Numbered from the stretch's first letter, positions 1 to 8,524 are shown. The stretch: DNA of 20,997 bases from JBEEPE01 sp041191265 (GCA_041191265.1 JBEEPE010000364.1:1-20997); one strand, 5' to 3'. The notes: generated by a model from the letters alone, not told the origin. Numbers and translations: made by a program.

Positions 1-503
1 CCCCGCCGCCGGATATGCCGGAGGATGCGAAGATGGAGTACCGGTGGATGGCTGGGCTGTTTCAGTTTTTGGTGATTTTCGGAACGCTGTTCCTTTTGGA
101 TTTGGTTCCGATTGCGGCGAAACTGCTCTCGCGTCCGGGGGCGTACGACATTTTGGTCGAACATTCCGAGTTTATTGCCAACGCGAACTGGGCCGACTTT
201 TCGCGGCATTTTGCGGAGGAGGGAAATGGGTGGCCTGGTCGTCCGCTCCGGCGCGGCGAGGTCAGTCTTGCCGATGCGTCGCTGTTGTTGCGTCCCCATT
301 ACCGCGAGCCGCGTCCGCGTCCGGAACCGTTGGTTTCCGTGGATCCGAGCGAGGGCGCGACGGGGGCTGTTGCGGCCGAGGAGGGGGACCGTGCAATGGC
401 GTCTAAGGACAACGCTGAGGACAACGCTGTGGGCAACGGTGTTGAGTTGGCCGAGGGGCGTGATGGATTGCCGGAGTCGGTGGAGAAGGCAGGAGTGGCT
501 TGA
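1..503 (+). CDS. C-terminal part of a DUF4407-like membrane protein (5' truncated by window edge)
   Basis: The frame is open from the first bases of the window, so the true start lies outside; the first internal ATG is at 15. One hydrophobic segment (about residues 13-36 counted from that ATG) is followed by a Pro-Ile-Ala-Ala-Lys-Leu-Leu stretch and a Gly-Ala-Tyr-Asp motif. That pattern (membrane helix, P-x-x-x-K-L-L, then G-x-Y-D) resembles the C-terminal end of DUF4407 membrane proteins, whose function is unknown. The remaining ~100 residues are low-complexity, rich in Arg/Pro and then Glu/Ala/Asn/Gly, and probably form a disordered cytoplasmic tail. The family call is made by eye from a short fragment and could be wrong; that it is a partial coding region is more certain. 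It is followed by 133 bp without a gene. That spacer has an unused AGGAGG at 534-539 and no clear promoter or terminator. Confidence 0.5.
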   Translation, partial: PPPDMPEDAKMEYRWMAGLFQFLVIFGTLFLLDLVPIAAKLLSRPGAYDILVEHSEFIANANWADFSRHFAEEGNGWPGRPLRRGEVSLADASLLLRPHYREPRPRPEPLVSVDPSEGATGAVAAEEGDRAMASKDNAEDNAVGNGVELAEGRDGLPESVEKAGVA

Positions 504-636
504 GCTTCGTTTAGCGGGTGTTGAAAGTTCTTTAGGAGGACTCGCTCCAAGTTCCTCTCTCTGTGTGGGGTGTTACTCGGGTGACGGTGCTGGCGCGGAT
601 TCTGCGCTTGTGTCTGCCAGTCAAGCATCCACCCCC

Positions 637-2826
637 ATGCGACCCCACCTTTGGATTCCGAAGATTGTGATGATCGGCACGCTCTTTTGTCGGTCGTTGT
701 TGGTGTGTGTTTTGTTGGGAGTGGGTGCGCGTGGAGGTGAGCCGTTGGATTTTGCGCATGACATTGCGCCTTTGTTGAGTCGGTTCGGGTGTAATGGATC
801 GGCGTGTCATGGGAAGGCGGAGGGGCAGAACGGGTTTCGGCTTTCCGTTTTTGGGAATGACCCCGTGGCGGATTATGAGGCGTTGGTGGTTCAGGGGCGT
901 GGGCGGCGGGTGATGCCGGCGGCGCCGGACGAGAGTTTGATGCTGCGAAAATCGGCGGGCACGGTCCCGCATGCGGGTGGGCGACGGATGACGGAGGGTT
1001 CGCGGGAGTATGGGATGCTGCGGGACTGGATTGCGGGTGGGGCGGTTTATTTGGATTCGTCGAAGCCGGAACTGAAGAGTGTTCGGATAGATCCTCCCGA
1101 TTCAGTGCACCGGTTTGGAGAGCATCGTTCGCTGGGGGTGAGGGCGATGTATTCCGATGGTGTCGAGCGCGATGTGACGTGGTTGGCAGTTTTCCATTCG
1201 AACGACGCTAGCATTGCGGAGGTCGATGACACGGGTCGGATGTCCACCGGAAACTCGGTGGGGCAGGCGGCGTTGATGGCTCGGTTTTCGGGGCAAATCG
1301 CGGTGCATCGGGTGACGGTGCCGCGTCCGGGCGGGCGGGTGGAGTTTGGGGATGGTGACGGGGCGACGGAGATTGATCGAATGGTGAATGCGAATCTGCG
1401 GCGGATGAACTTGAAGCCGTCTGAACCGGCGGATGACGCGGTCTTTTTGCGGAGGGTGTTTTTGGATTTGGCGGGGCGTTTGCCTTCGCTGGAGGAGGCG
1501 AAAGCGTTTTTGGACGACGGCCGGGCTGACAAGCGGGCGGTGTTGGTGGACGGGTTATTGGAGCGTCCGGAGTGGGCGGATGTTTGGGCATTGAAATGGT
1601 CGGATTTGTTGCGGGTGGATCGACGGACGTTGGGGCATCGGGCTGCGTACGCGTACTACGGATGGATTCATCGTTCGATGAAGGAGAACGTTCCGTTGGA
1701 CCGTTTTGCGCGCGGGTTGTTGGAGGCGGAGGGTCCGTTGCAGGAGAATCCGGCCGGGTACTTTTTCCGGGTGGCGAAGAAGTCGGGTGAAGTGGCGGCG
1801 ACGACGTCGCAGGCGTTGATGGGGATTCGGATTACGTGTGCGGAGTGTCATCAGCATCCTTTTGATCGGTGGACGCAATCGGATTACCACGGGATGCGCG
1901 CGTACTTTGAGCAGGTTCAGTACAAGAAGGTTGGGGATGAGGAAGCGTTGGTGGTTGAGGGGAATCCGAAGGTATTGCATCCGCGAACGAAGGAAGCGTT
2001 GCGGGCGCATCCGTTGGGCGAGGCGATGCCGGAGAGTGATCCGGAGGGGGATCGGCGGCGCGCGCTTTCGGGATGGCTGACGGCGCCGGAGAATCCGTGG
2101 TTTGCACGGAACTTGGCGAACCGGATTTGGGCGCACTTTCTCGGGCGGGGATTGGTGGAGCCGGTGGATGACGTGCGAGCGACGAATCCGCCGACGAATC
2201 CGGAGTTGCTGGACCGTCTGGCGGCGATGTTGGTTGCGGACGGGTTTAATCCGAAGCCATTGATGCGCAGGATTGTGTTATCGCAGACGTATGGCAGGTC
2301 CGCGACTCCGAACGAGACGAATGGGCGGGATGAGCGGAATTTTTCGCGGGCATTGTTTCGTCGGTTGCCGTCGGAGGTTTTGATGGACGCGATTTGTGAT
2401 GTGACGGGTGTTCCTGAGAAGTACGCGGGAGTGCCGTATGGGATGCGGGCGGTGCAGTTGTGGGACAGCGAGCAGCAGAGTTATTTTTTGAAGTTGTTTG
2501 GGCGTCCGCAGCGGACGACGCCATGCGAGTGTGAGCGGTCGGTATCGGCGAGTGTTTCGCAGGCGTTGCACTTCATGAACTCGCCGAACTTGCAGTCAAA
2601 GTTAGCGCATGCGCGGGGCAATGTGACGCGGTGGGTTGCGGAGGGGGTGGATGATGGAAGGTTGGCGGAGTCGTTGTATCTGGCGTGTTACTCGAGGCGT
2701 CCGTCGGCTTCGGAGGTGGCGGAGGTTTCGGGATATTTGAGAGCGGCGAAGGGGACTCGCCAGCAGGCTGCGGAGGATTTGGCGTGGTCGCTGATGAACA
2801 CGCTGGAGTTTGTATTCAACCATTGA
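637..2826 (+). CDS. Exported haem-type PSCyt / Big_2-like / DUF1549-DUF1553 protein
   Basis: From ATG 637 this encodes 729 residues. A signal peptide (about 1-34) leads into a planctomycete-type cytochrome region with C52-x4-C57-H58 and a following GQNGFRLSVFG stretch. Residues ~147-228 look like a bacterial Ig-like (Big_2) fold. DUF1549 follows from ~244 to ~425 and contains a canonical C401-A-E-C404-H405 followed by QHPFDRW. DUF1553 spans ~475-720, with an NPWFARNLANRIWAHFLGRGL block. These proteins are abundant in Planctomycetes and Verrucomicrobia and are usually paired with DUF1501 proteins, as here; their biochemical role is not settled, though polysaccharide use and surface functions have been proposed. 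The frame stays open upstream to 112, but that stretch overlaps the preceding gene and is basic and low-complexity, so I reject it. ATG 670 is a possible alternative start. Neither start has a clear Shine-Dalgarno sequence. The stop is 9 bp before the next ATG, so the genes are probably co-transcribed. Confidence 0.9.
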   Translation: MRPHLWIPKIVMIGTLFCRSLLVCVLLGVGARGGEPLDFAHDIAPLLSRFGCNGSACHGKAEGQNGFRLSVFGNDPVADYEALVVQGRGRRVMPAAPDESLMLRKSAGTVPHAGGRRMTEGSREYGMLRDWIAGGAVYLDSSKPELKSVRIDPPDSVHRFGEHRSLGVRAMYSDGVERDVTWLAVFHSNDASIAEVDDTGRMSTGNSVGQAALMARFSGQIAVHRVTVPRPGGRVEFGDGDGATEIDRMVNANLRRMNLKPSEPADDAVFLRRVFLDLAGRLPSLEEAKAFLDDGRADKRAVLVDGLLERPEWADVWALKWSDLLRVDRRTLGHRAAYAYYGWIHRSMKENVPLDRFARGLLEAEGPLQENPAGYFFRVAKKSGEVAATTSQALMGIRITCAECHQHPFDRWTQSDYHGMRAYFEQVQYKKVGDEEALVVEGNPKVLHPRTKEALRAHPLGEAMPESDPEGDRRRALSGWLTAPENPWFARNLANRIWAHFLGRGLVEPVDDVRATNPPTNPELLDRLAAMLVADGFNPKPLMRRIVLSQTYGRSATPNETNGRDERNFSRALFRRLPSEVLMDAICDVTGVPEKYAGVPYGMRAVQLWDSEQQSYFLKLFGRPQRTTPCECERSVSASVSQALHFMNSPNLQSKLAHARGNVTRWVAEGVDDGRLAESLYLACYSRRPSASEVAEVSGYLRAAKGTRQQAAEDLAWSLMNTLEFVFNH

Positions 2827-2835
2827 GGAGACACC

Positions 2836-4170
2836 ATGAGACAACATTCGAACGCATTTTGTGATGGTCTGGCGCGCAGGGACTTTCTGCGGGTCGGTAC
2901 GGCGGGTTTGATGGGGATGAATCTGGGCCTTGCGGGGTTGTTGGAGCGGCGGGCGCGTGCGGCGGCACCGGCAGGGACGGATCCCTCGTTCATCTACGTG
3001 TTTCTTCAAGGTGGGTTGAGTACGATTGATACGTTTGACATGAAGATGGACGCGCCGAGTTCGGTTCGCGGTTCGTTCAGTCCGATGAGCACGAAGGTGC
3101 CGGGTATTCAGATTTGCGAGCATCTTCCGCGGATTGCGGGGGTGATGGACAAGTTTTCGTTGATTCGCTCGTTCACGCATGGCGATGCGGGGCATGGACC
3201 TGCGGATCATCATATGTTGACGGGGTACCATCCGAATGCGGCTTTCAACTCTGGGCTTTCGCCAAACAATCAGCATCCGTCGATGGGGTCGGTGATTGCG
3301 ACGCGCTTGGGTGCGCGTGGGAGTATTCCTCCGTACATCTGTTTGCCGGGGATGCATCCGAGCGCGAGTTCAGCTTATCTGGGGCCGGGAGCGGTTCCCT
3401 TTGTGATTGAGACGGATCCGAACGCTCCGAGTTTTGAGATTCCGGATTTGCAGCCTCCGTTGGATATCAGCGCGGATCGTTTGTCGGATCGGCGCGGGTT
3501 GTTGGCGCGGGTGGACCGGTTTCAGCGGAGTGTGGAGCAGGGGGCGAATGCGAACGCGGCGGAGTTGGGCGTGTTTGCCGAGCGGGCGACTTCGTTGATG
3601 ACGTCGCGGGAAGCGAAGGAGGCGTTCGACATTGGGCGCGAGAAGGCGGCGGTGCGGGATGGGTATGGGCGTACTACATTGGGGCAGAGCTGTTTGCTTG
3701 CGCGCCGCTTGGTGGAGTCGGGCGTGCGCTGCGTCACGATTAACCACCAGAACTGGGATACGCATCAGGCGAACTTTTCGACGTTGAAGGACGATTTGCT
3801 GCCGAAGCTGGACATGGCGATGTCGTCGCTGTTTAGGGACTTGGATGAGCGCGGTTTGTTAAAGAGCACGGTGGTGGTGGTGACGGGTGAGTTTGGGCGG
3901 ACACCGAAGATTAATAAGGATGCGGGGCGTGATCATTGGAGTCGGTGTTTTACGGTGGCGATTGGCGGCGGTGGGATTCAGGGCGGGCGTGTGGTTGGGA
4001 AGAGTGATTCGATCGCGTCGGATCCAGCGGAGTCGCCGTATGGTCCAGAAGATTTGTGTGCAACGGTTTACCAGCTGATGGGGATTTCGCCTCACGAGGA
4101 AATGCTGACGCCGGAGGGGCGTCCGGTGATGCTGACAAACTCTGGGCGCGTGATTCGGGAGTTGATTTGA
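2836..4170 (+). CDS. DUF1501 family protein, Tat-exported, sulfatase/alkaline-phosphatase-like fold
   Basis: The product is 444 residues. The N-terminus has a twin-arginine signal (A-R14-R15-D-F-L-R, then a hydrophobic Gly/Leu stretch ending in ARAAA near 44), which predicts export of a folded protein by Tat. The body matches DUF1501, a family related to sulfatases and alkaline phosphatases. Visible motifs are an early FLQGGLSTIDTFD block at about 56-68, an HGDAGHGPADHH block from H115, an NWDTH motif, TGEFGRTP at 350-357 and GRDHW at 364-368. The last two are the usual metal-site-like signature. A GAGGAG ribosome site (2825-2830) lies 5 bp before the ATG. It sits between the DUF1549/DUF1553 gene and the PPC gene, the usual partner arrangement in PVC bacteria. 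The substrate is unknown; hydrolysis of a sulfate or phosphate ester is suggested only by fold. Confidence 0.92.
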   Translation: MRQHSNAFCDGLARRDFLRVGTAGLMGMNLGLAGLLERRARAAAPAGTDPSFIYVFLQGGLSTIDTFDMKMDAPSSVRGSFSPMSTKVPGIQICEHLPRIAGVMDKFSLIRSFTHGDAGHGPADHHMLTGYHPNAAFNSGLSPNNQHPSMGSVIATRLGARGSIPPYICLPGMHPSASSAYLGPGAVPFVIETDPNAPSFEIPDLQPPLDISADRLSDRRGLLARVDRFQRSVEQGANANAAELGVFAERATSLMTSREAKEAFDIGREKAAVRDGYGRTTLGQSCLLARRLVESGVRCVTINHQNWDTHQANFSTLKDDLLPKLDMAMSSLFRDLDERGLLKSTVVVVTGEFGRTPKINKDAGRDHWSRCFTVAIGGGGIQGGRVVGKSDSIASDPAESPYGPEDLCATVYQLMGISPHEEMLTPEGRPVMLTNSGRVIRELI

Positions 4171-4174
4171 CGCG

Positions 4175-6574
4175 ATGAGGTCGAGCGATTGGATAGGGCG
4201 TTGTTGGTGGGGGTTGTGCGTGGCGGTGGTGTGGGTGTTTTGCGGGTGGTGCGAGGTGGGAGCGGAGCCGCCGGGTTTGGCGTATGTGTTTCCGGCGGGT
4301 GGGCGGCGTGGGGAGCGGGTGGAGGTTCGCTTTGGCGGGTATTACCTGCATGGGCAGGCGGGGTTTGAAGTGGAGGGGCGAGGTTTTTCGGGGGGCGGCG
4401 CGTTGAAGCCGGTGGCGACGGTTTTTTTTGATGGGCCATTGATTCTTCGTCCGACCTCGCAGCAGCGGGAGGATTATCCGAAGGATCACGCGGGAGTGAT
4501 TGAGATAGCGTCGGATGCTGGCGTCAGCGCGGGTTTGCGCGCGTGGACGGCTCAGGGCGTGACGGCGTCGTTACGGTTTGTGGCGGGGGATTTTCCGGAA
4601 GTGGTTGAGGAGGAGCGGGAGGGCGTGGAGGCGCCGGTGCGTGTCGCGGCTCCGGTGACGGTGAATGGGCGGATGTTTCCGCGGGAGGATCGGGATGGTT
4701 GGGTGTTCTCCGCAAAGAAAGGGACGGTGATGAGTTGCGAGGTGGCGGCGCGCGGGTTGGGGTATGGGTGGCAACCGGTGTTGGAGTTGAAGGGGCCTCG
4801 GGGGCTTGCGGTTGCGGGGGCGAAGTGGGTTCAGAACCGGGATGGGGATCCGTCGGTTACGTTTGAGGTGCCAGAGGATGGGGATTACGCGGTGGAGTTA
4901 CGTGATGCGGGTTACGGTGGGAGTCAGGCGCATGTTTATCGAATGACGGTGCGGGAGGGTGGGGCGGTGACGGGGATTTTTCCGTTGGGCGGCGCGGTGG
5001 GTTCGCCGTTGAAGGTGCAGGTTGAGCGTGCAGTGGGAGGGGTTGAGGAGGTTATTCAACCTGTATTGGCCGAGGGGTTTCAGGGTTTGAGTGGGGTTCG
5101 GAGCCTGGCTGGGAGTTGGCGTTTGCAGGGGGGAAGTGTCCGTGAGGTAACGCGATGGGGTGACGGGCGGGTGGAGGGGTTGGACGATGGATTGCTGCCG
5201 GTGCCTGCATCGGTGAACGGGTTTATTGGGGCGCCGGGTGAGCGGCATGAATGGCGTGTGCGGATGGGGGCAGGGGAGACGTTGCGGTTGCGGGTGAGAG
5301 CGGGCTCGTTGGGTAGCAAGATGGATCCGGTGGTTTCCGTGGCGTCGGAGGAAGGGAAGGAGTTAGGGAAGAACGACGATGCGGGGGATGGGACGACGGA
5401 TGCAGCATTGACGTATGTGGCTGCAAAAGAGGGAGTTTATCTAGTGCGAGTGAATGAGCGGTTTCCCCAGCGGCATGGGTTGTCGCATGCGTACCGCATG
5501 GAAGTGGTTCGGGGAGGGGCCGTTTCGTTTGGGTTACGGATTGCTGCAGATTTTTACCATGCGGTGAGGTCTGCGCCTGAGGGAGCACCTGAGCCGCAGG
5601 GGGGAAAGCCACCGGGGAAACCTCCGGGGTTGAAGGTGGATTTGACGGAATCGGTGGGAGTTGCGAAGGAGGTGGTGTTGGAGATTGAGGGCTTACCGGA
5701 GGGAGTGACGTACGAGCCCAAGGTGATTCCGGCGAAGGGGAAGGGGGTGGAGGTTCGGTTTTCGGTGCCGTCCAATCTGGCGTTGCAGCGGGTTCCGATT
5801 CGGGTTCGGGGGCGAGTGGGAGAGGGAGATTCGGCGGTGGTTCGGGATGCGGATGTTATGGGCGGTGTGGCGGGGAAAGCGGGGACGGTTTTGTTTGCGG
5901 TGGTTCCGAGGGTTCCGTTTCGGTTTATCGGAGAGTACATGGTGGTGAATGACCAACCGGCCGGGACGACGTTGAAGAAGACGTATCGGATTGATCGCGG
6001 GGGGTATGACGGGCCGTTGACGGTGAGTTTGTCGGACAAGCAGATTCGGTGTCTTCAGCGATTGCAGGCGAAGCCGGTGTCGGTGCCTCGCGGGGCTGAG
6101 TTTTTTGATTTCGAGGTTCTGTATCCGACAGAGGTTCAGCTGGGATGGACGAGTCGGGTGCAGTTGATGGTGACTGGGGAGGAGGCGGAACCGGACGGGA
6201 GTCGTCATTTACTTACTTACACTTCGTCGGACACGGATGATCAGATGATTTCGATTGTGACAGCGGGTTTGCTTGGCGTGAGCGGGCCGAGAAACTCGGT
6301 GTTGGCATCGCCTGGGGTCGTAGAGATTCCGGTACGGGTGAGGCGTCATCCGTCGATTGAGGGGCGGCCGGTTCGAGTGATGTTGAGGTATCCGGCGTAT
6401 GTGAAGGGGGTTAAAGCGATTCCGCTAGAGATTCCTGCGGGAGAGGGTGACAGCGTGTTGCGAGTGGAAATCTCGCAAGGTGCTGGGCCGTTTCTTGTTC
6501 CGCTGGAGGTGTTTGCGGAGACGGACGGTCCGCATCATGCGTCCATGGCGGTGGATTTTGTGCCGAAGTCCTGA
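4175..6574 (+). CDS. Exported protein with two PPC (pre-peptidase C-terminal) type domains
   Basis: The product has 799 residues. A signal peptide covers about 1-30 (Trp/Val/Cys-rich core, then GAEPP). The mature protein begins with a YVFPAGGRRGERVEVRFGG segment common in planctomycete-type exported proteins. Two PPC-like beta domains are recognisable: ~158-260 (with a DRDGWVFSAKKG core ending in AHVYRMTV) and ~344-445 (GERHEWRVRMGAGETLRLRV, an NDDAGDGTTDA turn, ending in SHAYRMEV). A Pro/Gly-rich linker near 465-485 precedes a further beta-rich C-terminal half without a family I can name. No catalytic motif is visible, so a binding or structural surface role is more likely than an enzymatic one. 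The ATG is 4 bp after the DUF1501 stop, so it is the third gene of the operon. The stop is followed by the 231-bp gap that carries the phased array. Confidence 0.85.
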   Translation: MRSSDWIGRCWWGLCVAVVWVFCGWCEVGAEPPGLAYVFPAGGRRGERVEVRFGGYYLHGQAGFEVEGRGFSGGGALKPVATVFFDGPLILRPTSQQREDYPKDHAGVIEIASDAGVSAGLRAWTAQGVTASLRFVAGDFPEVVEEEREGVEAPVRVAAPVTVNGRMFPREDRDGWVFSAKKGTVMSCEVAARGLGYGWQPVLELKGPRGLAVAGAKWVQNRDGDPSVTFEVPEDGDYAVELRDAGYGGSQAHVYRMTVREGGAVTGIFPLGGAVGSPLKVQVERAVGGVEEVIQPVLAEGFQGLSGVRSLAGSWRLQGGSVREVTRWGDGRVEGLDDGLLPVPASVNGFIGAPGERHEWRVRMGAGETLRLRVRAGSLGSKMDPVVSVASEEGKELGKNDDAGDGTTDAALTYVAAKEGVYLVRVNERFPQRHGLSHAYRMEVVRGGAVSFGLRIAADFYHAVRSAPEGAPEPQGGKPPGKPPGLKVDLTESVGVAKEVVLEIEGLPEGVTYEPKVIPAKGKGVEVRFSVPSNLALQRVPIRVRGRVGEGDSAVVRDADVMGGVAGKAGTVLFAVVPRVPFRFIGEYMVVNDQPAGTTLKKTYRIDRGGYDGPLTVSLSDKQIRCLQRLQAKPVSVPRGAEFFDFEVLYPTEVQLGWTSRVQLMVTGEEAEPDGSRHLLTYTSSDTDDQMISIVTAGLLGVSGPRNSVLASPGVVEIPVRVRRHPSIEGRPVRVMLRYPAYVKGVKAIPLEIPAGEGDSVLRVEISQGAGPFLVPLEVFAETDGPHHASMAVDFVPKS

Positions 6575-6735
6575 CGACGGTTGTTTTATCGGGAAGCATT
6601 GTGAGAAGTCGTATTTCTCAATGCAAAGCGTAGCCGTCTGGCGGCGCTATAGGGCTGTAACAACAGCAGGGTAAACCCCTTGCGTATACGGTTGTTGGTT
6701 TGCGGGGCTTGTTGACCGAGAAGTCCTGATGGGTC

Positions 6736-6795
6736 TGTCACGTGATTGTCACGCACGAGACATCTTTGCGTCACATAATCGTCATGAAGTGTCAC
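6736..6795 (+). promoter_or_regulatory. Tandem 11-bp-phased GTCA array, Pho-box-like, upstream of the porin
   Basis: GTCAC occurs at 6737 and 6748, the degenerate GACAT at 6759, GTCAC at 6770, GTCAT at 6781, and a last GTCAC at 6791, one base out of phase. The first pair, CTGTCAC-GTGA-TTGTCAC, matches the layout of the PhoB box: 7-bp direct repeats with 4-bp spacers and an 11-bp period (consensus half-site CTGTCAT). A CATAAT at 6774-6779 lies 10 bp after the third repeat and could be the -10 element, as in PhoB-activated promoters. The porin start is 11-47 bp beyond the array, depending on start choice. The repeats and their spacing are read directly; PhoB binding is inferred from the consensus and from the phosphate-porin family of the target. 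The rest of the gap (6575-6735) shows only weak hairpins. Confidence 0.6.
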
Positions 6796-6805
6796 CGCGT
6801 CGCAA

Positions 6806-8332
6806 ATGAATCGCGATGCAGACGACGAAATGACCACACAAATGACGCAAAAACGGTTAGTGAGCGGGGCGATGGGTTTCTTGGTTGCACTTGGGTGCGG
6901 GGTATCGGCTTTTCATGGGTATGCTGAGGACGAGGCGATGGAGAAGCTGTTGAAGGCTCTGAAGGAGCGCGGTTCTATTTCCGACGCGGAGTACGGGGAT
7001 ATTTTGAAGGCGAGCAAGAAGTCATCTGTCTCGCTTCAGGGGGGAGCTGCAGATGTTTCGTTGGGCGGTCGGTCGGTGTCGCAGGAGTTGTTGGCGCAGC
7101 GCAAGGCGATTGACGAAATCAAGGCGTTGAAGGGGGTGGATTTGAAGAGTTCGCTGAAGGACAAGTGGTACGAAAAGCTGAGCATCCGCGGGTATGTGCA
7201 GACGCGTTACACGACGCTGATGAGCGGAGAGGGGCGGGGTGCTTTGGAGACGTTTAATGACCCGACGTTGAAGAACAACAATCAGTTATTCCTTCGCCGG
7301 GGGCGCATGATTTTTAGCGGGGACGCGGCTGAGCACGTGTACCTTTACGCGCAGATTGATTATCAAGCGTCGGTTGGGGCTACGAGTACCTCCCCATCCT
7401 CGGTTTCGTTGGGTGGCCAGAGGACTGGCCTCCAAACGCGCGACTTGTATGCGGATATCTCGATTGACAAGGACAAGGAGCACCGGTTTCGGCTTGGCAT
7501 CAGCAAGGTTCCGTACGGGTGGGTCAATCTCCAGTCCTCGCAGAATCGCTTGTCGATTGAGCGGCCGGACGCGTTGAACAGCGCGGTTGAGGGTGAGCGT
7601 GACCTCGGCTTCTACTACATGTGGGCGGACAAGGAGGCACGGCAGCGTTTCCGCGACCTTGTTCGTACGGGCTTGAAAGGGTCTGGCGATTATGGGGTTT
7701 TTGCGTTTGGTGCTTACAACGGGCAAACGTTGAATCAGAACGACGCGAATCGGAACCAGCATTTGATCGCGCGGCTGACCTACCCATTCCGGTTGGATAA
7801 TGGGCAGTACATTGAGGCGGGTTTTGGTGGATATGCGGGTCGTGTGGTGGTGCCAGGCACGGATACGCCGGGTAAGGAGTATACGGATCGGCGTGCATCG
7901 GCGCATTTCATTTTGTACCCGCAACCTTTTGGAATTGAGGCTGAGTGGACGGTCGGTGAGGGGCCTGAGAACATGGAGAACAATGTGATTTCCACGAAGG
8001 ACTCGGCAACCAAGAGCTTTAATTCAGTCGGTGTTGGCTCCCTACAAGGCGGTTATGTGACAGCTTCTTACAAAATCGACAGCTCTGCGGGAACGGTGAT
8101 TCCGTTCAGTCGGTGGCAGTATTTTGATGGCGCACGGAAGTTGGGGAGTTACGCGCCGAAGATGAAGGTGAATGAGGTGGATTTCGGGATTGAGTACCAG
8201 CCTTGGCCGGAGTTCGAAATCGCCGCGATTTACACGCGGGCTTTTGAGCGGACATCGTCTGGAAGTTCCTGGAATAACACGATTTTCAAGGACCAAGACC
8301 GCTTCACGCTGCACATGCAGTTCAACTACTAA
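6806..8332 (+). CDS. OprO/OprP-type (phosphate-selective porin family) outer-membrane porin
   Basis: The longest form has 508 residues. A signal peptide ends at about A40 (GYA before EDE). The first ATG gives an acidic N-terminus unlike a signal peptide, so ATG 6830 or 6842, which start MTTQMTQKRL or MTQKRL, are more likely true starts. None has a good ribosome site. After the signal comes a short helical segment (EKLLKALKERGSISDAEYGDIL), typical of this porin family. Alternating beta strands follow to the C-terminus, which ends in an aromatic residue (FNY), as expected for a Bam-inserted barrel. Motifs such as SIRGYVQTRYT, LRRGRMIFSGD and RLGISKVPYGW agree with Porin_O_P. The likely role is diffusion of anions, perhaps phosphate or polyphosphate; selectivity cannot be read from sequence, and many family members are not phosphate porins. 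The upstream Pho-like array supports a phosphate link. The gene stands alone and is closed by a terminator. Confidence 0.85.
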   Translation: MNRDADDEMTTQMTQKRLVSGAMGFLVALGCGVSAFHGYAEDEAMEKLLKALKERGSISDAEYGDILKASKKSSVSLQGGAADVSLGGRSVSQELLAQRKAIDEIKALKGVDLKSSLKDKWYEKLSIRGYVQTRYTTLMSGEGRGALETFNDPTLKNNNQLFLRRGRMIFSGDAAEHVYLYAQIDYQASVGATSTSPSSVSLGGQRTGLQTRDLYADISIDKDKEHRFRLGISKVPYGWVNLQSSQNRLSIERPDALNSAVEGERDLGFYYMWADKEARQRFRDLVRTGLKGSGDYGVFAFGAYNGQTLNQNDANRNQHLIARLTYPFRLDNGQYIEAGFGGYAGRVVVPGTDTPGKEYTDRRASAHFILYPQPFGIEAEWTVGEGPENMENNVISTKDSATKSFNSVGVGSLQGGYVTASYKIDSSAGTVIPFSRWQYFDGARKLGSYAPKMKVNEVDFGIEYQPWPEFEIAAIYTRAFERTSSGSSWNNTIFKDQDRFTLHMQFNY

Positions 8333-8353
8333 AGCGTTTCGTTGCAGGGTCGT

Positions 8354-8390
8354 AACACCCCTTTCCATCGATGGATGGAGGGGGTGTTTT
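8354..8390 (+). terminator. Rho-independent terminator after the porin
   Basis: AACACCCC (8354-8361) pairs perfectly with GGGGTGTT (8381-8388). The loop itself contains the palindrome TCCATCGATGGA (8364-8375), which may extend the structure. The stem runs into TTTT, then GCTGTTTT. It lies 22 bp after the porin stop. Confidence 0.8.
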
Positions 8391-8429
8391 GCTGTTTTGG
8401 GGACGTCGGTGAGTTGCTTGCTGCTGCCT

Positions 8430-8479
8430 TTTACACCTCCTTTACAAAACTTGGCTTTGAGGTTCACACGCCCTTCATG
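8430..8479. promoter_or_regulatory. 11-bp-phased TTTACA/TTCACA repeats; CpxR-like box on the reverse strand
   Basis: TTTACA occurs at 8430-8435 and 8441-8446, then TTCACA at 8463-8468 and TTCATG at 8474-8479. All four lie on one 11-bp grid with one slot (8452) empty. On the reverse strand the first pair reads GTAAA-N6-GTAAA, which fits the published CpxR site layout (GTAAA-N4-8-GTAAA). A CpxR-like regulator is encoded at 11362-12087. The same repeats could instead be a weak PhoB/PhoP-type site, since TTNACA half-sites at 11-bp spacing are used by PhoP in Bacillus. The site is 46-95 bp upstream of the di-haem oxidoreductase. Spacing is read directly; the regulator is inferred. Confidence 0.35.
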
Positions 8480-8524
8480 TGCGGGGCGTTTCATGGGCAA
8501 CGTAAGTAAAACGAAACAAAACCT

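Noticed and set aside
534..539. AGGAGG as the ribosome site of the DUF1549 gene
   Set aside because: It is about 100 bp before ATG 637 and no in-frame start follows at a usable distance.
112..636. N-terminal extension of the DUF1549/DUF1553 gene back to 112
   Set aside because: It overlaps the preceding gene, is basic and low-complexity, and would bury a clear signal peptide at residue 175.
6596..6624. Hairpin after the PPC gene as an intrinsic terminator
   Set aside because: GCATTGTGAGAA pairs with TTCTCAATGC only with a two-base bulge, and no T run follows.
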